DNA from: Ruminococcus callidus
Lineage (GTDB): Bacteria > Bacillota > Clostridia > Oscillospirales > Ruminococcaceae
NCBI RefSeq assembly: GCF_020709055.1
Contig: NZ_JAJFCK010000061.1
Coordinates: 1-10,342 of the forward strand
DNA length: 10,342 nucleotides
Reading direction: 5' to 3'
Shown: piece by piece, positions 5,940-10,342 of the stretch
How the letters are laid out: every line of letters starts with the position of its first letter
Position numbering within the stretch: position 1 is the stretch's first letter
Position numbers and translations under genes: made by a program
Notes under the pieces: generated by a model
What the model was told of the DNA's origin: nothing
Databases searched by the model: none
The model's input: only the letters and a program-made list of their open reading frames with translations

Positions 5940-7088
5940 TTATGTTTCACTTCCCGAATCCGAATTGCCGGTGTCGTCATAGCTCTCGCCATACTTCTCC
6001 GCCATTCGCCTGCGGGCATCGTCCAGTACCTTCTTGTCGTACTTTGTGCGTTCCGCACGGGACATGTCCTTAGTCTCCTCTTCGTAGCGCTCGTGCATCT
6101 GCTGACCGACAGTTCCCTGCTGCTCCAGCATCCGCTGCATGAAGGTGCGCTTGCCTGCGGCGTACTTCTTCTGCATCTTCTTGTTCTCCTTCTCGCAGAG
6201 CTTTTCAATGCGCTCCGGCGTGAAGTAGAGGTTCAGTCCCACAGACTGCACCAGCGAGAAGAACGAAGAGCAGACCCAGTAGAAACCGACGCCGGCAGGA
6301 ACGTTGAATGCGAACCATACCGAGAAGATCGGCATGATATAGAGCATGACGTTCATGCATCCCATCTTGGGAGCTGCGGGGTTGCGCTTCTTCTGGACGA
6401 TCTGCATATAGACCGTGAGCACCAGCTGGAGCACGCCGGAGAGAACGGGGATCAGGAACAGGACAACTGCCGCATAGTTCCATGTCTCCGGCTTCCACGT
6501 CGGAATCGTTCCCAGGTTTACGCCGAACAGGCTGAACTTGTCATAGAACTCCGCCATCTTGTCGGAGAAGCTCGTTCCCGCCAGAACCGAGCCGAACGCA
6601 TCGGGGTCGCTGTGATGTGCGGTGAGAACGATCAGCTCCTGACGGAGGCTGGTGCCCTGCTTGGCAAGCTCTGGATCGATGTTCTTTACCACGTTGTAGG
6701 CGCTGGAGATGAGGTCGCCGCCCATCTTCAGGATGTAGGACAGCGGCTTATAGACAACGTCCAAGATGCCGAACAGGATAAAGAACTGGAGGAACATGGG
6801 GAGGCAGGAAGCGCCGGGATTGACGTTCTCCTCCTGATACAGCTGCATCTGTGCCTCCTGCATCTTCTGGGGTTCGTCCTTGTACTTCTTCCGCAGCTTC
6901 TCCATCTTCGGATTCAGGCGCTGCATTTTTGCAGAGTTCATCTGCTGTTTATACGAGATGGGGAAGAGGATCAGCTTGGTAAAAATGGTGAACAGCAGGA
7001 TCGCAAATGCGTAGTTGTCCACCCAGTCATAGATAAGGCGCATAATCCAGCCAAACGGCTTCCCGCACAGATCATATAAAAAATCCAT
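5940..7088 (-). CDS. yidC: Membrane protein insertase YidC (SpoIIIJ/OxaA family)
   Basis: Encodes a 382-residue inner-membrane insertase that inserts proteins alone or with Sec. About five membrane segments are visible: 25-44, 97-118, 206-228, 245-261 and 266-286. A charged cytoplasmic hairpin lies at 46-95 (SYKQQMNSAKMQRLNPKMEK is typical) and a long outer loop at 119-205. There is no lipoprotein signal, unlike Bacillus SpoIIIJ. Segment 1 has FTKLILFP, putting Lys38 where the conserved groove Arg usually sits. The tail (290-382) is strongly basic then acidic, as in ribosome-contacting YidC tails. The ATG at 7088 is nine bases after the yidD stop, with AAAGGG upstream, so the three genes rnpA-yidD-yidC are likely one operon. 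Confidence 0.95.
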   Translation of the reverse strand: MDFLYDLCGKPFGWIMRLIYDWVDNYAFAILLFTIFTKLILFPISYKQQMNSAKMQRLNPKMEKLRKKYKDEPQKMQEAQMQLYQEENVNPGASCLPMFLQFFILFGILDVVYKPLSYILKMGGDLISSAYNVVKNIDPELAKQGTSLRQELIVLTAHHSDPDAFGSVLAGTSFSDKMAEFYDKFSLFGVNLGTIPTWKPETWNYAAVVLFLIPVLSGVLQLVLTVYMQIVQKKRNPAAPKMGCMNVMLYIMPIFSVWFAFNVPAGVGFYWVCSSFFSLVQSVGLNLYFTPERIEKLCEKENKKMQKKYAAGKRTFMQRMLEQQGTVGQQMHERYEEETKDMSRAERTKYDKKVLDDARRRMAEKYGESYDDTGNSDSGSET

Positions 7089-7097
7089 TCGTTTTCA

Positions 7098-7376
7098 TTA
7101 ACCCTTTCTGTTGCGTAGTGTACGCCGGGGTTCTCGTCCTGCAAACAGGATGCGCGGCGGATCCAGATGCTCCGGCACCGGATCGATCCCGCCAGCGTTC
7201 CACGGGTTACAGCGCAGCAGCCGCCGCACGGCAAGGAACCCGCCCCGCAGTACGCCGTACCGCAGCAGGGCGGTTTTGGCGTAGGCGGAACAGGTGGGAT
7301 AAAACCGGCACACAGCCGGTGTCAGCCGGGAAATTTTCTGATATCCTCCAATCAGCCATGCCAGAAGATACCTCAC
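7098..7376 (-). CDS. yidD: Membrane protein insertion efficiency factor YidD
   Basis: Encodes a 92-residue membrane-associated protein that aids YidC-dependent insertion; its exact action is not settled. The family core is complete: N-terminal amphipathic region ([17 protein letters not shown]), [11 protein letters not shown] (23-33), [13 protein letters not shown] (51-63) and DPVP (65-68), with the three conserved cysteines at 23, 29 and 56. It starts with GTG in a GTGA overlap with the rnpA stop, preceded by GGAGGGGGG, so it is translationally coupled to rnpA. A 24-residue basic tail follows the DPVP motif. Placement between rnpA and yidC is standard. Confidence 0.95.
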   Translation of the reverse strand: MRYLLAWLIGGYQKISRLTPAVCRFYPTCSAYAKTALLRYGVLRGGFLAVRRLLRCNPWNAGGIDPVPEHLDPPRILFAGREPRRTLRNRKG

Positions 7377-7735
7377 GATTTTCCCCCCTCCGGCGGTGCA
7401 AACATGCGCCGAATCCGCTGCAGGCCGTTTCCGGCCAGATAGTCACGAAGCTGCGTCGAGCGGATGCCGTCGATGGCGGGAAGTGCCACGATCACAAGGT
7501 CAATGCCTGTGGGCAGCAGATGTTCCGTCTCCCGATATGCCTGGCGGATGATACGGCGGGCACGGTTGCGCTTGACGGCGCAGCCGACCTTCTTGCCGAC
7601 TGTAATGCCAAGGCGGTTGTACTTGCGCCGGTTCTTCCGCACATAGAGGATCATATAAGGGGACACGATCTTTCTTCCACGCCGGTAGAGCTGTAAAAAA
7701 TCCCGATTCTGGTTGAGAATTACCGTTTTTTGCAT
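7373..7735 (-). CDS. rnpA: Ribonuclease P protein component RnpA
   Basis: Encodes the 120-residue basic protein subunit of RNase P, which binds the catalytic RNA and helps position pre-tRNA for 5' processing. The signature is present: [20 protein letters not shown] (41-60) with the RNR motif, followed by RRIIRQAYR. The frame is open for a further 126 codons upstream (to 8113). I choose the ATG at 7735 because the protein then matches the family's usual length and N-terminus, and TTGGAG lies eight bases before it. yidD overlaps its end. Unlike most relatives it is separated from rpmH by 500 bases and a terminator, so it needs its own promoter, which I could not identify. Confidence 0.95.
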   Translation of the reverse strand: MQKTVILNQNRDFLQLYRRGRKIVSPYMILYVRKNRRKYNRLGITVGKKVGCAVKRNRARRIIRQAYRETEHLLPTGIDLVIVALPAIDGIRSTQLRDYLAGNGLQRIRRMFAPPEGGKS

Positions 7736-8062
7736 GGCATGCACTCCAACTTTGCTGTGAGCCTTGAACAGCCGGAGGCAAAGCCCCGCTGCACAAAGCT
7801 CCCGAGATGATTTCAGCATCCGCCGGCATACCGGCAAATGCTCCGGACGGTGCAGCAGTTTCGCTGCCCCATCCATTCCGATGAGAGCCTGTCCGCAGAT
7901 GGCGCCGCCGTACACGGCGAGGTAAGTGAAGGGTTCGTGTACGGCGGCATCCGGACGGCTTTTGGCAAAGCACACGAAAGGCAGCCCCGCACAAAGCACG
8001 CCCTGAGGGGCTTTACACGTAATCTGACGGCGCATCTTACGCACAAGCTTTGGGCGGTGCTG
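7736..8062. other. Hairpin-rich region upstream of rnpA, no convincing gene
   Basis: Part of the 500-base rpmH-rnpA gap. It contains strong inverted repeats: a perfect 13-base arm at 7904-7916 and 7936-7948 with a 19-base loop, extended by GTCCG/CGGAC; a nested stem AGCAT-GCCGG-TATG-CCGGC-ATGCT around 7816-7841; and AGCCCC/GGGGCT near 7984-8011. The rnpA frame stays open through it without a ribosome binding site, and other frames are also open as expected of GC-rich DNA. AGCCCCGC..CACAAAGC occurs twice (near 7783 and 7984), hinting at an internal duplication. No clear promoter was found. It may be structured leader RNA or decayed repeats. Confidence 0.45.
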
Positions 8063-8188
8063 CCAAAAGAAAAGCGTATCCGAATCCCACGGCCCGATGC
8101 CGACCGTACAGACTCACGGTTACCTGCATGCCTGCCGGTAAACAGCTTGTCGAATCGGCATTTCGGGCGATGCGGAATTCAGATACGC
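8063..8188 (-). ncRNA. Candidate structured RNA between rpmH and rnpA
   Basis: On the minus strand GCGTATCTGAATTCC (8188-8174) pairs fully with GGGATTCGGATACGC (8088-8074), a 15-base-pair closing stem with two G-U wobbles that exist only in minus-strand RNA. Inside is a second stem, GCCCGA-AA-TGCCGA with TCGGCATCGGGC, 12 pairs with a two-base bulge. It encloses two hairpins, TTACC/GGTAA (8141-8120) and CCGT/ACGG (8119-8104). TTTTCTTTT follows directly (to 8065), like an intrinsic terminator. It begins just after the rpmH terminator. I do not recognise a known RNA class; RNase P RNA, tmRNA and SRP RNA signatures are absent. Confidence 0.5.
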
Positions 8189-8194
8189 ATGTCG

Positions 8195-8231
8195 AAAAAA
8201 CAAAAGACCACAAACGAGTGGCGTTGTGGTC
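8195..8231 (-). terminator. Intrinsic terminator of rpmH
   Basis: Nine bases after the rpmH stop the minus strand has GACCACAA (8231-8224) pairing perfectly with TTGTGGTC (8213-8206), followed by TTTTGTTTTTT. This ends rpmH transcription before rnpA, so the usual rpmH-rnpA co-transcription is at least weakened here. Confidence 0.88.
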
Positions 8232-8240
8232 CGACTTCGA

Positions 8241-8375
8241 TCAGTGGCTCAGTCTTGCTCTGCCGCGTGCTCTTCTGCGAGCTAAAACCTTTCTACCGTT
8301 CGCAGTGGCCATTCTCTTACGGAAGCCATGCACCTTTTTCCGATGAATCTTCTTCGGCTGATATGTTCTTTTCAC
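8241..8375 (-). CDS. rpmH: Large ribosomal subunit protein bL34
   Basis: Encodes the 44-residue, strongly basic ribosomal protein bL34. The sequence is almost the family consensus: [20 protein letters not shown], then [23 protein letters not shown]. The start is GTG at 8375, preceded by GAGGAGG at eight bases; a longer open frame to 8459 has no support. Its 44 residues equal the usual length. A consensus promoter lies about 95 bases upstream and a terminator follows, so it is an independent unit. It is divergent from dnaA, with oriC between, as is typical of bacterial origins. Confidence 0.97.
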   Translation of the reverse strand: MKRTYQPKKIHRKKVHGFRKRMATANGRKVLARRRARGRARLSH

Positions 8376-8468
8376 AGTCGTTACCTCCTCTCTTTTTTCC
8401 GGCGGAAAATCCTCCGCACAGGCTGCTGGATTCCTACGAGGCAGCCCGCACGAATCCATTTACAATAT

Positions 8469-8497
8469 ATTATACTGCATCCCCCCGCATTTGTCAA
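8469..8497 (-). promoter_or_regulatory. Consensus sigma-A promoter of rpmH
   Basis: On the minus strand a perfect -35 TTGACA (8497-8492) and a perfect -10 TATAAT (8474-8469) are separated by exactly 17 bases. Transcription would start near 8462, giving a leader of about 87 bases before rpmH. Such a strong promoter fits a ribosomal protein gene. It points away from the DnaA box cluster. Confidence 0.93.
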
Positions 8498-8669
8498 GGA
8501 TTTTTTGCAAAAAAATTTTCCGCAGGCGTTTTCCACAGAAATTGCGGAAAACCGCCGGAATTGCGTGGCGTTTGCGCCGCCGGGCTTTCCACAGTTTCCA
8601 CATCCGCCCCATCCGGGGATTCTCTGCGGAAATTTCAGAGAAAAATCATAGTTTTCCACAAGAGAGGGG

Positions 8670-8698
8670 TTGATTTTCAACAGCGTTTATGGTATACT
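8670..8698 (+). promoter_or_regulatory. dnaA promoter (extended -10)
   Basis: TTGATT (8670-8675) and TATACT (8693-8698) are 17 bases apart, and TGG directly before the -10 makes it an extended -10. Transcription would start near 8705, leaving a leader of about 155 bases. A DnaA box (8652-8660) and a box-like TTTTCAACA (8674-8682) touch or overlap the -35, which suggests autorepression by DnaA. Confidence 0.8.
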
Positions 8699-8723
8699 AT
8701 TATATTATGGACTGTTGAAAATC
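8672..8723. repeat. Perfect 12-base inverted repeat around the dnaA promoter core
   Basis: GATTTTCAACAG (8672-8683) and its exact complement CTGTTGAAAATC (8712-8723) enclose 28 AT-rich bases holding the -10 and probable start site. Each arm contains the DnaA-box variant TTTTCAACA. It looks like an operator or paired DnaA-binding sites; formation of a hairpin in RNA is unlikely, since the left arm precedes the start site. Confidence 0.7.
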
Positions 8724-8724
8724 T

Positions 8725-8759
8725 GGGCGGCACCGCAGAAGGTCTGTGCGGTGTTGCCC
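8725..8759 (+). other. Hairpin in the dnaA 5' leader
   Basis: GGGCGGCACCGCA (8725-8737) pairs with TGCGGTGTTGCCC (8747-8759), 13 pairs including two G-U, with a nine-base loop. It lies about 20 bases after the likely transcription start. Smaller GCCGG/CCGGC pairings follow before the ribosome binding site. The leader is therefore structured, but I recognise no riboswitch class and see no T run after the hairpin. Confidence 0.55.
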
Positions 8760-8859
8760 TTGTATTTCCAGCGCACCCCAGCAAACACGGAGTCTGCCGG
8801 CATTCTGGCACTGTCATTTTCTCCGGCCGGCTTTTCAATACAAGGAGGATTCTACCACT

Positions 8860-10230
8860 ATGAACTCATTTCAAGAAGTCTTTTCCAGCGTCAAGCAGTA
8901 CTGCCGGGAACAGGGCATTCCGGACGTTGCCGTCAACCTCTGGATCAACGCCCTCACCCCTGTCCAGCTGGACGGCAGCACGGCGGTCTTTACCGTGCAG
9001 TCATCCTTCCAGCGTGCCGTTGTGCTGGGCAACTACGAGGCCCTGCTCAAAGAGGCATTCTTCAATATTCTGGGCTTTGACGTGACACTGGACATTCAGG
9101 TAAAAGACGAGCCTGCTTCGCCGGCACCGGACGAGGAGCGGCCTGCGCCGGATTTTGACGACATCGCACGCCGCCACGAAGAGCTGGAACACACCTTCGA
9201 GGGCGCAAACTATGAATACACCTTCGATACCTTCATCGTGGGCGGCTCCAACGAGTTCGCCTACGCTGCCTGCACCGCCGTGGCAAAAGAGCCGGGCGTG
9301 AACTACAACCCCCTGTTCATCTACGGCCCCTCCGGTCTGGGCAAGACCCACCTGATGCACGCCATCGCCAACGAGGTCTGCAAGAATCATCCGGAGTACA
9401 AGATCATCTACGTCACCAGCGAGGAATTCGGCAACGACTTCATCTCCAGCATCAACGACAAGAACACCGCACAGTTCCACGACAAGTACCGCAACGCCGA
9501 CGTTCTGCTCATCGACGACATCCAGTTCTTCACCGGCAAAGAGCGGATGCAGGAGGAGTTCTTCCACACCTTCAACAAGCTGCACGCCGAGGGCAAGCAG
9601 ATCGTCATCACCTCGGACAAGCCGCCCAGAGAGCTGAAAACACTGGAAGACCGGATCCGCAACCGCTTTGAGTGGGGACTCATCACCGACATCTCCACGC
9701 CGGACTTCGAGACCAGAATCGCCATCATCCGCCGCAAGGCAGAGCTTCTCGACCTGTACATTCCGGATGACGTGGCAGAGTTCATTGCCAACCGGCTCAA
9801 GACCAACATCCGTCAGCTGGAGGGCGCTGTCAAGAAGCTGAAAGCGCTGAAGCATCTGGCTGGCTCCGCACCGTCCATCTCCATGGCGCAGAGCGTCATC
9901 AAGGACATCCTCAGCGATGACCAGCCGGTTCCCATCACCGTGGAGAAGATCATTGCAGAGGTTGCCGATGTGTACGGCGTTTCGCCGGAGGATATCCGCA
10001 GCAGCAAGCGCTCCAGCCAGATCTCCACGGCACGCAAGGTTGCCATCTATGTCATGCGGGAGATCACCCAGATGCCCCTTCAGGCCATCGGTACGGAGTT
10101 CAACGGCAGAGATCACTCCACCATCGTGTACTCCATCAGCAACATTGAGACGGCAATGAAACACGATGAGCATCTGAAACAGCTGGTGGAGGATATTATC
10201 AAAAATATCCGGAGTAAGAGCAGACCGTAA
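8860..10230 (+). CDS. dnaA: Chromosomal replication initiator protein DnaA
   Basis: Encodes the 456-residue initiator that binds DnaA boxes, forms an ATP-dependent helix at oriC and melts it. Domain I is about 1-80, with a short, acidic, proline-rich linker at about 82-110. The AAA+ domain has Walker A GPSGLGKT (156-163), Walker B LLIDDIQ (216-222), sensor 1 TSD (251-253), box VII RIRNRF with the arginine finger R269 (265-270) and sensor 2 around R318 (NIRQLEG). The DNA-binding domain IV carries the signature VSPEDIRSSKRS and GRDHSTIV (416-423). The ATG at 8860 is chosen because AAGGAGG ends 11 bases upstream and MNSFQEVF matches family N-termini; an earlier in-frame ATG at 8746 lies in the leader hairpin. 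dnaN does not follow directly. Confidence 0.98.
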   Translation: MNSFQEVFSSVKQYCREQGIPDVAVNLWINALTPVQLDGSTAVFTVQSSFQRAVVLGNYEALLKEAFFNILGFDVTLDIQVKDEPASPAPDEERPAPDFDDIARRHEELEHTFEGANYEYTFDTFIVGGSNEFAYAACTAVAKEPGVNYNPLFIYGPSGLGKTHLMHAIANEVCKNHPEYKIIYVTSEEFGNDFISSINDKNTAQFHDKYRNADVLLIDDIQFFTGKERMQEEFFHTFNKLHAEGKQIVITSDKPPRELKTLEDRIRNRFEWGLITDISTPDFETRIAIIRRKAELLDLYIPDDVAEFIANRLKTNIRQLEGAVKKLKALKHLAGSAPSISMAQSVIKDILSDDQPVPITVEKIIAEVADVYGVSPEDIRSSKRSSQISTARKVAIYVMREITQMPLQAIGTEFNGRDHSTIVYSISNIETAMKHDEHLKQLVEDIIKNIRSKSRP

Positions 10231-10287
10231 CAGAACACAAAACCCATCGTGCAGGGACAAAAACACACCGCATCCGTGTGCCCGAAA

Positions 10288-10342
10288 AGGCTGATCCAAC
10301 TGAGCACAGTTGGCGAGGTGTTCTTAGAGGGCACGTGCCCTC
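10288..10342 (+). repeat. Multi-hairpin intergenic repeat, copy C (right end cut by window edge)
   Basis: From 10288 the sequence matches the first modules of copy B read on its own strand: AGGCTGATC, the CCAACTG-AGCA-CAGTTGG hairpin (10296-10313; copy B has AGCG in the loop), CGAGGTGTTCTTA, then GAGGGC-ACGT-GCCCTC, where the window stops. Copy A begins inside the same GAGGGC hairpin with the same ACGT loop, so C continued into A would give a complete element in the order seen in B. Confidence 0.8.

Larger units (their letters stand above)
8516..8723. other. oriC: Origin of replication (oriC) with DnaA boxes
   Basis: The rpmH-dnaA gap carries DnaA-box-like 9-mers. TTTTCCACA at 8529-8537 and 8652-8660 fit TTWTNCACA. 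CTTTCCACA (8585-8593) and GTTTCCACA (8594-8602) lie back to back, each one base off. Weaker relatives are TTTTCAACA at 8674-8682 and, inverted, at 8713-8721, and TTTTCCGCA at 8516-8524 and, inverted, at 8543-8551. An AT-rich stretch at 8684-8710 could be an unwinding element but overlaps the dnaA promoter. No further boxes are seen in the 57 bases between dnaA and the terminal repeat, so a second box cluster, if any, is outside the window. Confidence 0.8.

Noticed and set aside
7736..8188. RNase P RNA, tmRNA or SRP RNA in the rnpA-rpmH gap
   Set aside because: The conserved core sequences of these RNAs, such as the RNase P GAGGAAAGTC core or an SRP GGAAG-type apex in context, were looked for by eye on both strands and not found.
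8746..8859. Upstream in-frame ATG for dnaA
   Set aside because: It lies within the leader hairpin, lacks a ribosome binding site, and the extra residues do not resemble DnaA domain I.
7838..8863. 341-codon plus-strand frame from upstream of rnpA to the dnaA leader
   Set aside because: It crosses rpmH antisense, two terminators, the rpmH promoter and the DnaA boxes, and has no ribosome binding site or domain.
9001..10299. 432-codon minus-strand frame opposite dnaA
   Set aside because: It is antisense to a complete DnaA with all motifs and its composition is typical of shadow frames.

Overview
The window is a chromosome-origin locus of a moderately GC-rich Firmicute. Its gene order on the minus strand is rpmH, rnpA, yidD, yidC, jag, mnmG, rsmG, noc, with dnaA leaving in the opposite direction. 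This order, a Noc protein, a clostridial-type YidC and the base composition suggest a gut member of the Clostridia, most likely Ruminococcaceae/Oscillospiraceae. The family assignment is inference. All genes look intact, and no transposase, CRISPR array, rRNA or tRNA gene was seen.

Layout: 1-840 has no gene. It holds two inverted copies (1-308 and 432-707) of a repeat built from short hairpins in series, a 123-base spacer, and a parS partition site placed inside the terminator of noc. noc (841-1659, minus) has its own extended -10 promoter. rsmG and mnmG (1892-4479, minus) are translationally coupled. A terminator-like hairpin touches the mnmG ribosome binding site. jag (4582-5673, minus) is separated from yidC by a 154-base imperfect palindrome with 9-base flanking direct repeats, which looks like a non-autonomous insertion. 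yidC, yidD and rnpA (5940-7735, minus) are tightly packed. A 500-base stretch between rnpA and rpmH contains a candidate structured RNA (8063-8188, minus) and other strong hairpins. rpmH (8241-8375, minus) has a consensus promoter facing away from oriC. The oriC/dnaA control region (about 8500-8860) carries DnaA boxes and an extended -10 promoter inside a 12-base inverted repeat. dnaA (8860-10230, plus) is followed by the start of a third repeat copy at the window edge.

Together the genes cover replication initiation (dnaA), nucleoid occlusion and partition (noc, parS), membrane protein insertion (yidC, yidD, with the RNA-binding Jag), RNase P and ribosome components (rnpA, rpmH), and tRNA/rRNA modification (mnmG, rsmG). 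Two expected neighbours are missing: mnmE is not between jag and mnmG, and dnaN does not follow dnaA within the window. The most unusual content is non-coding: multi-hairpin repeats with compensatory base changes, the parS-terminator fusion, the yidC-jag palindrome and the rpmH-rnpA structured RNA candidate.
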